DNA from: Eutypella sp. D-1
Taxonomy: Eukaryota > Ascomycota > Sordariomycetes > Xylariales > Diatrypaceae
Length of the DNA stretch: 64,000 nucleotides
Direction of reading: 5' to 3'
NCBI GenBank assembly: GCA_023313575.1
Contig: JAJTTP010000028.1
Location: 1-64,000, forward strand
This document shows positions 12,342 to 24,100 of the stretch, piece by piece. Both the position numbers and the translations under genes were made by a program. Every line of letters starts with the position of its first letter. The first letter of the stretch is position 1. Below the pieces are notes generated by a model. The model saw only the letters and a program-made list of their open reading frames with translations, did not search any database and was not told the origin of the DNA.

Positions 12342-13271
12342 TTCGTAGGTAGGCGGACTAACGGGTAGACAGGCTAGGGTGGGGTTAGGAAACCCTACCT
12401 GCCACTTACGGAAGCTATTATTATCTTATCTTATCCATCCATCTGCTATTTGCCTGCTTAGGTACCTAGGTATTCAAGCATGGTCTTTACAGGTCTGCAC
12501 CAGCCATTATCGCAAGGGCTTTAATCACTGCATGCGTATGCTTTTTAAAGGTATCGATGATGCGCCCAGGTTTTTGGTTTTAATCAGCTGCGTATTTAAA
12601 TATTTACAGGCAATGCTTCCATTCGTCTCTTATACATAGGGACTTCCTAAGATACCCATCTCCTTACATTCTCCTTTACGAAGCTTATTGCAGGCTTTGA
12701 TTAACAGGCTTAAGGTAGACAGACGGTCTCGGTCTAGCTGTGAACGCCGACAAACATTGCTTCATCGTCTAGATACCAAGCCAAACTTCATACCAGTATT
12801 CCATTCGCAGACAGACGATGAAGCGGAGTGTCAAACCTAAAATATCGAAACAGCAGCTATCTGCTACTACTTTGTGGTGGCTGGGGTGCTCTCTTAAAAG
12901 ATGGATTCATCGTGTCTTTGCCTGGCCCCGGAGATTCCCTTATATATAACAACAATAATAACCGATTTTACATCCAGGTAGACTCAATATATATATATAT
13001 GACACAGAAAAAATGAATAATATATAGCTTGACCTTACCTAGGTAGTACATAAATATAATACCTACTGTTGGTAGGTACGTACGTAAAGGAAAAAGATAA
13101 TAATAATAATAACAAAAGGTGGTAAGATTAATATAGTATTTTGGTTTAAAATTTATCTATTTATTTAAAAAAGATACGGGCGAAGTCCGTATCCTTATAT
13201 AAACGGGAGATAGGTACATAGGTACTTCTAATTGGTATGTGGGTCCATACCAGTGACCACTAACAACCAAC

Positions 13272-13494
13272 ACCTACATACAATACCGACTACTACTAAC
13301 TCCTACCCTTATACCGGTATTGATAGAGATTATCCGCGAGGTCTTCGTCCAGCACTGAGCACCAGCACCCTTATACTAATTTGTATAGTATATTAATGTT
13401 GGTGCTTGGTGACCGGACGAAGACCTTGCGGATAATTTTTATTAAGTCCGGTGTGGGAGTTGGGAGTTAGTTGTAGTGGGTATTGTATGTAGGT
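13272..13494. repeat. long imperfect inverted repeat (foldback element)
   Basis: Two arms of roughly 105-110 bp face each other around 13380. The outer part pairs CCTACATACAATACC (13273 on) with GGTATTGTATGTAGG (to 13493). The inner part pairs ATTATCCGCGAGGTCTTCGT with ACGAAGACCTTGCGGATAAT. RNA from either strand would form a long hairpin. No ORF is inside. A MITE or foldback origin is possible; no target duplication was identified. Confidence 0.75.
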
Positions 13495-13589
13495 ATTATA
13501 TCTACACAAGGGTTAGTCCAGTCAGGGGTAGCGTGCGACTTACCTAGATAGGTACCGGCTTATGGCAGCAGGCGGCTGCAAAGACGGTT

Positions 13590-13662
13590 AGTTCCTTAAG
13601 GATTCGAACCTTCAGCCTTTAAGAGAGGGCAGTCAGCTGCCGTAGCCATTGCACCAAGTCGC
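13590..13662 (-). pseudogene. degenerate tRNA-like sequence with Pol III A and B boxes
   Basis: The minus strand has an A box (TGGTGCAATGG, 13657-13647) and a perfect B box (GGTTCGAATCC, 13610-13600) at tRNA-like spacing. Between them is a loop CTCTTAA that would carry a CTT (Lys) anticodon. The T stem pairs 4 of 5. The acceptor stem pairs poorly (GCGACTT with AGGAACT) and the anticodon stem needs a bulge. A tRNA pseudogene or the head of a tRNA-derived SINE is likelier than a working tRNA. No T-run terminator follows. Confidence 0.4.
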
Positions 13663-14290
13663 TGATGAAGTGCATGCGCTGTTCCGCTTAGACTGCTGCT
13701 CTGTTGCGTGGTTATGTGGATTAGGCCTTAAAGATGGTAATAAGCCTCTATCCGTGGGATCGTAGTTTTGTTATCGCCGAGCATAGCATAGATCCGATAT
13801 GGAAGTCTATAAGGTTGCACGTACAGTTCGTTCATCTAACCAAACCAATGGATATCATTGAAGACAGCAGCTTTTCGGAGCTCCTACGTTGAGATATCAC
13901 CAGACCCGTCAAGCCCAAGACTAGAGCGGCTGGAATGAAAGCGACGGGAAGATATCACCCTAGGGATATCGATAAAGGTTATCTATTAGCTACAGACTTC
14001 CCAGCGGCCGTGTTCGGTCCGTGTGATCAAGGGAGGCAAGCATATTATCCAAACAAGCTTCGTTTGCACGTATAATCTAATTTTCATGACTTTTCACCTG
14101 ATTGCATTTTCTTTTGTAAACACTATCTACGTGTAGCCCCTTACCAATTAGCCCCTCTTCGGGAGACTAATTACTCCTGGTGCCCATTCACTCCTTCATG
14201 CACTTACTACGGAGTAACAATCTCAAGATCTTCTGTAAGTTTGCCCGTTTGAATCAAAGGATGGTGGATAGGCATAATGATATTGATAAC

Positions 14291-15674
14291 CTACTTCAAT
14301 CTCGACTCCAGAGCCTCTTGCCCGTTTCGCACCATGTCATCCACGGCAAAATCCCATATTCTGTGACAGCGATCATAGAATTCCCGATTGAAACGTTCCG
14401 TATCCTGTCTGGTGGCATCATGCTGCCACTCGTACATCTCCCCTACCGTCCTGCTGCTCTCTACCAACGCCTGGCAGCGGTCGTACCGCATCTCGTTATA
14501 CACAGCCAGTACCTCCGGGATCGCGGTCCTCGTGGGCTTCGCCGACAACCGATGACTAGCAGCAGCTGCCAGCAGTTCCGCCAGGGCAAGGGCATCCTCG
14601 ACGCCGTAGCCAGCACCAGCTCCATGGTGCGGTGCCGAAGCATGCGCCGCATCTCCCGCGAGACACAGACGACCTCGGGAAAAATTCGCTAAGGGATCGT
14701 CATACATGTCGAATATAGCCCACTTTTCCAGCTTGTCCGGTAATAGCGATATGAGGCCGCGCGCAGATGGTCCGAACGCCGCAAACGCCTCTACCGCCTC
14801 GGCTTTCGTCCCGCCCGCTATCATTTTCCCATCCTCTCCCTTCCAGGGGTTGCGGTCTGTCACGAAGGCCGCGACGTTGACCATTCGACCACCGGCAACT
14901 GGACAGCTTAGCACGTGCGCGTCGGCGCCCATGTGGATGAATCGGCCTACGGCCTTTTCGTCGCCGAGCAGATCCCGCACCTCGTCCACGGGGATCAGCC
15001 CGCGGAAGGCATACTTGCCGGTGTATGTTGGCTGCGAAGCCGTGGGTCCAAACATGATCGAACGCATTCTTGAATTAATGCCGTCGCAGCCGATTACTGC
15101 GCTCCAGTGACGTAAGTAGGTAAGTGAACCTGTTTGTTATCGTATCTGTTGTGTAGATAAGCTTCGACTTACCAACGTCTGCCTGCTCAACCGAGCCATC
15201 TTCAAATTTCATCAGGACTTTCTCCCTCTCCGGATCATCCTCCACCGACACCAGGTTCTTCCCTAACTTCACGCAGTCCTCGGGGATAAGATCGACGATA
15301 CGCTGATGAAAATCCGACCGACGACACGCCTCGAAACCCCGCTCTCCAAGATACATCTTGCACACCAGCTCTTCGCTGCCCTGTACCGTTGGCCGGCCGC
15401 TACGATCACAGCCGAACCCGTCCACGTAGCGAAACCAATCGTCGTTATTCCGCGTCGCGACGGCGCGGAAGCATTGCAGGATCCGCGGGTCCAGGGCTTG
15501 CATTGCGCGTTCCGCGTTCGGAGTGAACCCGATTCCTGCCCCTATTTCGCGGAACGCCCGCGCCCGCTCGTATACTACTGGTTTGATGTTGCGGCGTAGG
15601 AGTCCTAGGGCTAGGATTACGCCCGTGATGCCGCCGCCTATGATGGCTATTTCGGGCGGCTTGTTGTCTGCCAT
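14291..15674 (-). CDS. FAD-dependent monooxygenase (salicylate-hydroxylase-like)
   Basis: Group A flavoprotein monooxygenase of 435 aa that would hydroxylate a cluster product using FAD and NAD(P)H. Exons are 15674-15173 and 15096-14291, with a 76-nt intron (GTAAGT..GCGCAG); the joined frame is exact. The FAD dinucleotide motif is IAIIGGGITGVILALG at residues 9-24. The DG motif is VIGCDGINSR, spanning the splice junction. The GD motif is RLCLAGDAAHASAPHHGAG. No membrane segment is seen, so it is probably cytosolic. It is divergent from the acyltransferase, sharing a 433-bp promoter, which supports one cluster. Comparable enzymes act in azaphilone and other polyketide pathways, but the substrate here is unknown. 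Confidence 0.88.
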
Positions 15675-16107
15675 CTTTTTGCTGGCGACGGAGTTAATTA
15701 GGGGTAGCTGCCTTGTCTGTCGTTTTTCAAGTTCGAGCTACGATCATATCAGGTGTTTGGAGAATAGATGAGTCGGTACAAAGATAAAATCTTTTACTTC
15801 TAATTCCCCCATCTCCCCGAACAAGGTGACCAAAAGCTAGAAGTGTGATATCAAGCAAAGCCTTGAACTATAACGAGATCACTCCAGTACCCGGCCAACC
15901 CCTACTGGATCCCGTCTGCCAAGTCCAAGTTTTCCCATCACGGACTCCGGAGTTTCCGACTCGGACAGGAAGTCCGGCGCCTCGATTTAAATCAGGTGAT
16001 TCTATTCAGTTTGCTACTGGTACCCGAGCCCATCCCACGGCTTCAATTAAACGGTTTACACGGGCACATACAACTTCCCAACACATCCCTCAGCCGGCCA
16101 ATGCATC
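15675..16107. promoter_or_regulatory. bidirectional promoter with CGGA(N3)TCCG palindrome
   Basis: Shared upstream region of the monooxygenase (-) and acyltransferase (+). At 15948-15958 it holds CGGAGTTTCCG, a CGG-N5-CCG palindrome of the type bound by Zn(II)2Cys6 regulators, flanked by further CGGAC units at 15941 and 15962. A matching CGGAGTT motif recurs in the PKS promoter. Binding is inferred from the motif only. Confidence 0.45.
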
Positions 16108-17547
16108 ATGTCCGCTGGACCTGAGCAATCTACGCTCGAACCTCCGGGCTCGGTGAACCCCGTACCTGCCCAGCCACAAGGCCGTTTTCAAGATGTGGTT
16201 GGGCAGTTCCCACAGCTCAAGACCTATAACCAGGGCGTGTTGATTTTCGGTCTCAGCCCCGACGTCACGCACGAGTCTGTGGTCGCAGCATTACGACGTG
16301 CCATCGATACGCTCATCCGCTTAGTACCCTGGCTCGGCGAGCAGGTGGTGCATGAACCGCAGGGTGAAGGGTTTTCAAGTCTATGCAGGACTAGGCCGTT
16401 CCCTGCGACCGTGCAGGACAAGAAGATCTTGATCGTCAAGGATTGCGCGGATGTCTGCCCGTCCTACGAAGAGCTCCAGCAGCACGGGGCGCCGGTCTCG
16501 ATGCTTAACGGCAAGATCCTCTGTCCCCTTCCTGCCTTCCCGCTCGGTTACAATGACACTGATACCGCATACCCGCCGGTCATGGTCCTCCAAGCCAACT
16601 TCATCAAGGGGGGGCTTGTGCTCAACTTCTCCAACCAGCATAACATGATAGACGGCGTCGGGGCATTCGCTTATTTTAAGCTCCTCTCCCTGGCCATGCG
16701 GGGGGAGGAGATCCCCCAGAGCCTCGTCGACCAGGCGAACATGGATCGAAGCAAGGTCATTCCTCTGTTAGATCCGGGAGAGCCACTGCGAGACCACAGC
16801 CACCTTCTCAGGCCACCGACCACCACGGCTCCTCCGCAGCGTCCGCCGCCCCCCTCGAGATGGGCACTGTTCCGCGTGCTGCGGAAGAGCCTCCCCGGAA
16901 TTAAGCAATCGGCCTCGAAGAAGGACCAGTTCGTCGACGACAAGGTCGAGTACGTCTCCACCAACGACGCACTATGCGCATTCTACTGGAAGCGATTAGC
17001 CGCGGTACGCCTGGCCAACAGATCCGTCGATCCGAACTCGCAGTCCAAATTCCTCCGCGCCATGGACGCCCGCGCCGCCGTCCGCACGCCCCCCGGTTAC
17101 CTCGGCCAGATGGTATATCATGCCGCGACGCGCCTCGCGTACCGCGAGCTAGCGAGCCCGGAATTGTCGCTCTCGGCCGTCGCGTCGCGCTTGCGCGCCG
17201 ATCTCAACGCGTCGAATTCCGAGTGGGCTGTACGCAGCTACACGACGTTCGTGGCGGGTGTGCCGGATAAGTCCACGCTTGTTTACGGGGGCGGGTTCGA
17301 CCCGGTCCTCGATATTGGCAATTCGTCCATGTCGCAGTTGGATTTCACGGCGCTGGACTTTGGCGTCTTGGGCAAGCCTGCGTTTTTGAGGAGGCCGGAC
17401 TTGACCCCGGTTCCGGGTGTCATGTATGTGTTTGCCCCGGAAGGTGAGGCTGGTGATTTGCCTGTGCTCGTGTGTTTGAGCGACAGCGATATCAATGGGT
17501 TGCGGGCTGATGGCGAATGGGGACCGAACACTGAATATGTAGGCTAA
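16108..17547 (+). CDS. BAHD-type acyltransferase (trichothecene 3-O-acetyltransferase-like)
   Basis: A 479-residue single-exon protein of the BAHD/transferase family (PF02458-like), which moves an acyl group from a CoA or carrier thioester to a hydroxyl or amine. The catalytic HxxxD is HNMIDGVG with His at residue 178. The structural DFGWG-type motif near the C-terminus is LDFGVLGKP. The length is normal for the fungal Tri101-like branch. The start at 16108 (MSAGPEQSTLE) is the first Met and leaves a 433-bp divergent promoter to the monooxygenase. It reads towards the PKS, which starts 650 bp downstream. In HR-PKS clusters such enzymes can release or esterify the chain; this synthase has no release domain, so that role is a reasonable inference. 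Confidence 0.88.
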   Translation: MSAGPEQSTLEPPGSVNPVPAQPQGRFQDVVGQFPQLKTYNQGVLIFGLSPDVTHESVVAALRRAIDTLIRLVPWLGEQVVHEPQGEGFSSLCRTRPFPATVQDKKILIVKDCADVCPSYEELQQHGAPVSMLNGKILCPLPAFPLGYNDTDTAYPPVMVLQANFIKGGLVLNFSNQHNMIDGVGAFAYFKLLSLAMRGEEIPQSLVDQANMDRSKVIPLLDPGEPLRDHSHLLRPPTTTAPPQRPPPPSRWALFRVLRKSLPGIKQSASKKDQFVDDKVEYVSTNDALCAFYWKRLAAVRLANRSVDPNSQSKFLRAMDARAAVRTPPGYLGQMVYHAATRLAYRELASPELSLSAVASRLRADLNASNSEWAVRSYTTFVAGVPDKSTLVYGGGFDPVLDIGNSSMSQLDFTALDFGVLGKPAFLRRPDLTPVPGVMYVFAPEGEAGDLPVLVCLSDSDINGLRADGEWGPNTEYVG

Positions 17548-17787
17548 TGAAGATGTTTAATTGTTCTTAATCTAGATTGTATCGCGGGTTCGTTTACAGC
17601 TTCTTCTAACCTCATCTATATATTACCCCTTATATCGCGACTCAACTCACGCCAACAGATCGCCATGTTGAACCCATCTTACGTGGAGATGTACCTGGAG
17701 ATATGGCAATACGGGATATTATTGAGCATAAGTAGCGTTCATCCAACTCATAAAGTTCTATGAAGACGGGGTTTGCCCCGGGGTTCT

Positions 17788-17835
17788 CGGAGTTATAAGC
17801 GTCACCGGACTAGGACCGGAGTTTCTACCGGAGTT
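17788..17835 (+). promoter_or_regulatory. CGGAGTT direct repeats upstream of the PKS
   Basis: The 650-bp gap between acyltransferase and PKS contains CGGAGTT at 17788, 17817 and 17829, plus a CGGACTA at 17806, all in one orientation. The same core forms the palindrome in the monooxygenase/acyltransferase promoter. This suggests a common pathway regulator. No regulator gene is in the cluster as seen. Confidence 0.4.
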
Positions 17836-18197
17836 CCCACCCGCCACCCGGACCTTCCGATTGGAGCCTCCGCGGTCGAACCTGGTATGTCAGATTACCG
17901 ATCTCCAAGTCCGCACACAGCAGGGGCATACGCGCCTAGCGCCAGATACAGTACATATGGGTGTTGTAGGCTGGACAAGGTCAGGCCTTGGTGGTGTAGG
18001 CGCACGCGCAAATGTTTATTCCGTATCACACACTTTCAGGATACCTACTGGTCTCAATCCGACCGAAATAGCCGACGACACTAGGCACCAGCAGAAGATG
18101 GTCTCCGGCAAGCACCTGAAGCCTGCGGTCTCTCCTTAACAATCCCAGAGTTGCCGGAAAGCGGTTCTGTCCATGCTGCGAGCGACCAGTATCCGAG

Positions 18198-21100
18198 ATG
18201 GAAGTTCCCACGCCAATCGCGGTGGTGGGCGTGGCCTGCCGGTTCTGTGGGGATGTCGACAGTCCTGAGAGGCTTTGGAGGATGTGTGCCGAGGCGCGGA
18301 GCGGATGGAGCAGGATCCCTCCATCGCGCTTCAACCTCGAAGGGGTCTATCACCAATATCATGATAAAGCAGGCACAGTACGTGGCGATGCCCGGGCCTA
18401 CTTGTTGAGTGTATGCATTGCTGATCATGGAGCCTAGCTGAACGTGGTTGGAGGGCATTTCCTTACCGAAGACCCCGCTGTCTTTGATGGCAACTTCTTC
18501 AACCTCTCTCAGGAGGCTGCAGCCGTGAGTGTCTGCAAGCCCTGGTATCCCGGAGTAGTGTTGCTCACTTGTGTTAGAGTATGGATCCCCAGTATAGGAT
18601 GCAGCTGGAGACCACATACGAGGCGTTCGAAAGCGGTCAGTTAGCGTGGCCCATCCCAAGTCCTTCGTCACAGATATAGACTTATGTTTCCTTACCTCGT
18701 AGCTGGACTCACCCTCCAGGATGTCGCCGGGTCTAACACTTCCGTGTTCGCCGGCGCCTTCTTCCGCGACTACGCCGACGGCCTAATGCGGGATCCCGAT
18801 GTACTGCCACGGCTCTATCTGCTGGGCGTCGGCGGAGCTATGGCAGCGAATAGACTCTCCCACTTTTACGACCTTCGAGGCCCCAGCATGACAGTGGACA
18901 CCGGATGCTCCACCTCGCTCACGGCGTTGCACCAGGCGTGCCAGAGCCTGAGGGCCCGAGAGAGCGACATGTCCATCATCGGTGGCGCGAACGTCATGCT
19001 CAATCCCGACATGTTCGCCGTCATGTCATCCCTTACGTACGTGGCTGCCACCACCACCCTCGAGTTTGTGTGCGGAAAGGGGCTAACACAGTAGTACTGC
19101 GCAGTCTTCTCTCGGAGGACGGTAAGTCGTTTGCATTTGACAGTCGGGCGAATGGGTATGGCCGGGGCGAAGGATCCGCGACGGTGATAGTCAAGCGCCT
19201 AGACGACGCGGTGCGCGATGGGAATCTCATACGCGCCGTCATTCGAGAATCGATGATCAACCAGGACGGCAGGACGGAGACGATCACGTCGCCGAGTCTT
19301 TCGGCACAGCAAGAACTCATCACAGGGTGTTATCGCAAGGCGGGACTCGATCCCGCCCAGACGACGTATTTCGAAACCCACGGAACCGGCACGCCCACGG
19401 GGGATCCGATCGAGGCGAACGCCATTGCCTCTACGTTCAGAACGGGAAGACACGGTCTGGACCCGCTGCTTCTGGGCTCCGTGAAGACGAATATCGGCCA
19501 TACTGAGACGGCCAGCGGTCTCGCGAGCGTGATCAAAGTGGCGCTTGCCCTTGAGAAAGGACAGATCCCACCGAATGTGAACTTCGAGAAAGCCAACCCC
19601 AAGCTGGACCTCGAGGCCATGAACCTCAAGGTAGGGTAACTACCTATCTGGCAGAGTTGGAAGAGCGAAAGTGCTGAGATTACCAGGTCCCAACTGAGCT
19701 CCAACCTTGGCCCGGCGTCGACGGTATACGTCGCGCGTCAGTGAATAGCTTTGGATATGGCGGTGCTAACGCGCACGTCATTATGGAGGACTATCAATCG
19801 TTCGTTGTCTCGTCTGGTCGCATCAGTCCCGGTGAATATCCGTCCAAAAACCCTCGTGTGCCTTCTGATGTGCCTATTAAGCTGCTGTCCAATGGTTTCC
19901 AGGAAGGTGATCGGAAAGGTGACAACATCGCCCATTTGAACGGGAACAATCCGTCCTGCTGCCACAGGTCTCGAGTAGTCAGTCTAAGTGCAAAGGACGA
20001 GAGAGCTGCCAAGGTCATGATGGAGAACCTGAAGAGATACCTCACAACGAGAGGAGAAGAGAATGAAGGTCGAACCCTAGATAATCTTGCATACACCCTT
20101 GGCCAGTGCCGCACTAGATTTCCATGGGTAGCCTCCCTGGCAGTGGAATCCGTATCTGATCTTGTGTGCGCCCTGGATACGCAGGCAAGGCCTTCGAAAA
20201 ATTCGGAAGTCTCCCGGCTGGGTTTCGGTGATTACCTCCTTTTCTCCACGCATTGCATACCATACATACACACAGCTAACGGCAGGCAGTATTCACGGGC
20301 CAGGGGGCCCAGTGGTGGGGCATGGGCCGGGAGCTGATTCACAGCTACCCAGTATTTACGAAGTCTTTGACAGAGTCGGCCAGGACTCTGAGGGCACTTG
20401 GGTCCTCCTGGGATCTGATAGGTAGGTCTCCGCGCCACTGATATATAGATATATATATGGAAGTGTAAAAACCTTTGACTGACCGATAGGTGAAAGACGA
20501 GCTCACGCGGGATGAGGCCTCTTCTAGGGTGAACGAGAGCGCCCTCAGCATGCCTTCTTGTGTCGCGGTCCAAATTGCGCTCGTGGACCTTCTCCAGTCG
20601 TGGGGTATCGCTTGTGCGGCCGTGGCAAGCCACTCCAGTGGTGAGATAGCGGCTGCCTATGCCGCGGGTGCCATATCTAAAGAAGAGGCGCTCGGTATCG
20701 CGTATTCTCGGGGCCAGTTCGCGATGAGTGGCGGTGGATCGATGACGGCTGTGGCCTTGGGCCCCGCAGATGCTCAAGAGTACATTGCGCGTGTGGCTTC
20801 AGGTAAGCTCGTAGTAGCCTGTATGAACAGTCCGACTAGTACGACTGTGTCGGGTGACGTTCCTGCTCTGGAGGAGCTGGAAAGCTTCCTCCAGGCCGAT
20901 GGGATCTTTAGCCGACGTCTACGAGTCGACACAGCGTATCACTCATTTCACATGGAGAAGTTCAAGAAGCCGTACGAGGAGTGGATCGCCAACCACGTGG
21001 CTTCGCAGCCCGCTTCCACGAATGGTGCAGACGAGAGGCTTGGTGTCGTCTTCTCGTCGCCGATTACGGGAGGCCGGCTTCTCTCACGCAGCGCAGTACG

Positions 21101-24100
21101 GGACCCGGGTCACTGGGCCAAGGGCATGGTCAGCCCAGTCCGGTTCGTCGAGGCTTTCCAGCATATATGTTGGGCAGACCCGCATTCGCCGACGCAGGGG
21201 GAGACTGAGGTGGATATGGTCATCGAGATCGGTCCTCACGGCGCCCTGGGCGGGCCTATACAAGAGATATTACATCTGCCAGAGTTCAAAGACTACAAGA
21301 TACCTTATGGGACTTGTTTGGTCAGGCGAAGCAATGCGGTGCATACAATGCATAAGCTTATCTGTAAGCTGCTAGATCACGGATATCCCGTTGATTTGGG
21401 GGCTGTCAACTTCCCCCTCGGTCGTCATGGTGTGCGGGTTCTGCACGACCTCCCCCATTACCCATGGAATCACCAGACGCGGTACTGGTGTGAGCCCCGT
21501 TATAACAGGGCACTGAGGCAAAGAGCGCATGGGTTCCACGATCTACTCGGGTATCTCATCCCTGGAACTAATTCGAATTGCCCCTCGTGGAGGAACATGA
21601 TCAATGAGGCAGATCTCCCATGGATCCGCGACCATGCAGTGCAGACGAGCATCGTGTACCCAGGCGCCGGGCTAATAACAATGGCTGTCGAGGCGTCATT
21701 ACAGTCTTGCAATGCGAGCAACACGCGGAAGATCTCCGGCTACATGCTCAGGGACGTGAACATACTCCAGGCCCTGGTCATCCCCGCGCGTCCGGGGGGC
21801 GTCGAGGTCCAACTTGAGTTACGCCCGCGAACCGACGGAACGAGCTACACGAGTGGTTGGAAACGCTTCACGATCCATTCCATTGACGAGGACAGCTCGT
21901 GGACGGCTGTATGCAAGGGGCTTATCTGTGTCCACTTCGCCGATGAACAGACCCGATGGAGCGGCAGTAATACAGGGGCTGTGGCCGCTCCGCTGGTACC
22001 GCCTTTGGCGCCTGAGAGGTATCGTGTGCGACTCTCCCCACAGCATCTATACGCCAACTTGCGCGCCGCCGGGATCATCCATGGGCCTTCGTTCCAGAAT
22101 CTCCGGAGCATCCGCGCGGGGCGTAACCGATCAATCTCGACTTTCACCATCGCGGATACGGCGGCAACGATGCCGCACCAGCATCAGCATCAGCATGTCA
22201 TCCACCCCACGACCCTGGACACCGTCATTCAGAGTGCATACACTGCGCTGAAGCTTTCGAGGTCGCCGATGAGGGAGGGCATGATTCCAAAATCGATCAA
22301 GTCCCTGTGGATCTCGCACGACATTAGTACAAGGCCTTGTGTACTTCTTAGTTCATATGCCCACTCCATTAACGAGAGCAAGCAGAGCGCCGAAGTCAAC
22401 GTCTCCATCTACGAAGGCACGGGGGAGAACGTTACGGAGACCAAGCCAGTCGTCGAAGTAAGTGGACTTACACTCCAATCAGTAGGAGCGACGCCGACCA
22501 AGCCTGGCACAGGCTACGAGATCGAAAAATACAGCGAACCTCGATGGGTCCCCGATTTCACCTTCATGTCGACTGCCCTCTTGAAGACGGAGCTGGCCTG
22601 TCCAACCCCGGATAACGAACTCGAGGTAGTCCTGGATCTGAGCAAGGCATGTCATTTCTTCATTCGCGACGCGCTCTCAGACCTAGGTCCCGACATTGCG
22701 GACGAGCTCCCAGCCCACTACAAGAAGTACTACGCCTGGATGAAAGCCCAAGTCGAGCTTGCCGAAAAGGATGCGTGGAATGGGCGAAGCGTAAATGGGG
22801 ACCACGACAGCCGGGACCGGAAGAATGCAATCATAGACAAAGCCAGTAAGGAAAGCGTTGTCGGTGAGATGGTCTGCCGATTAGGCCCCAGCATCCCGGC
22901 TCTGCTGCGAGGCAAGACCACGCCTTTGGAGCTGATGTTGCAGAATGACCTCCTCGAGAGATACTACACCCACTCCCCCAAGCTTCGCCGCTCCTACCGA
23001 CAGATGAGCCGGCTGGTAGGTCACTTCATTAACAAGAACCCTCGGGCCAAGATCTTGGAGATCGGCGGCGGCACCGGCGCGGCGACCATGGCGATCCTCT
23101 CCTCACTGGGAGCCGACGGTTCAGGGCTGGGTCTTGCAGCAGCGGTTTCGTACGACTTCACGGATGTCTCGCCCGGGTTCTTCGAAGCTGCCCGAGCAAA
23201 GTTCGGTATCTGGGGAAATATAATGCGGTATAGGAAACTCGACATAACGCAGGATCCAGCTGTGCAGGGGTTCGAGCCGGGCACGTACGATTTGGTGATT
23301 GCATCGCAGGTCTTGCACGCGACGAAATCAATGAAAGATACCATGGCGAATGTGCGACGATTGTTAAAAATGGGGGGTATGCTGTTCATGTTGGAAACCA
23401 CGCACGATCAGGTAGACCTGCACTTCACGTTCGGTTTACTACCGGAATGGTGGGTTGGTAAGATAACCATGCTCCTGACCATCACCGGTCCTTGTGCTAA
23501 TAGCTAACTGTGCATGTCGTGTAGGGGAAGAGGAAGAGAGAAGGACGACTCCTTCCCTGTCGGTTGATGCTTGGGACTCGGTCCTACGTGATACTGGGTT
23601 TGGCGGCGTCGACATCGACATCCATGATTGCCTAGACGAAAGCTTATATTCCTTCAGCGTCTTGTCTTCGACAGCGGTTGAGTCGCCTGAGCAAGACCCC
23701 ATGGAAGCTGAAGTGGTCCTGGTCTTGAGGGATACAGACTCCGCACCACCTACGCAGTGGATGGAGGCAGTGCGTTCTACCGTCCTCCGCATCACGGGCA
23801 GTCTACCATCAACCCAGACCTTGCAGTCCATAGAGGCGACTGCGATTAGGAAACCGTGTATCTATCTGGGCGATCTCCATACCGCAGCACTCAGAGACCC
23901 AGATGAGGCCACCTTCGAGGGGATCAAGTCCATGTGCACAGGTGCCCCGTCCGTCTTTTGGTTAACGAAGGGGGGGACATTCCAATGTGAGCGTGCGGAC
24001 TCTGCTCTCTCTACGGGATTCCTCCGATCTGCCAGAGTCGAGTTCGCCGGTAAACGTCTGGCGTCGTTTGATCTTGACCCCACGAGGGAGGCGTGGTCGA

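Larger units (their letters stand above)
10861..14290. other. gene-poor region between block A and the PKS cluster
   Basis: Composition returns towards normal, but no complete gene is seen. It holds a minisatellite, a coding-like fragment, TACCTAGGTA-type palindromes, a long inverted repeat and a tRNA-like sequence, each listed separately. The remaining short ORFs show no family character. Confidence 0.6.

Noticed and set aside
12379..12639. 86-codon plus-strand ORF
   Set aside because: No motif, no splice partners, codon use unlike the real genes; chance ORF in repeat-rich DNA.
16381..16964. Minus-strand ORFs inside the acyltransferase gene
   Set aside because: Shadows of a GC-rich coding region; the plus strand carries the HxxxD motif and family features.
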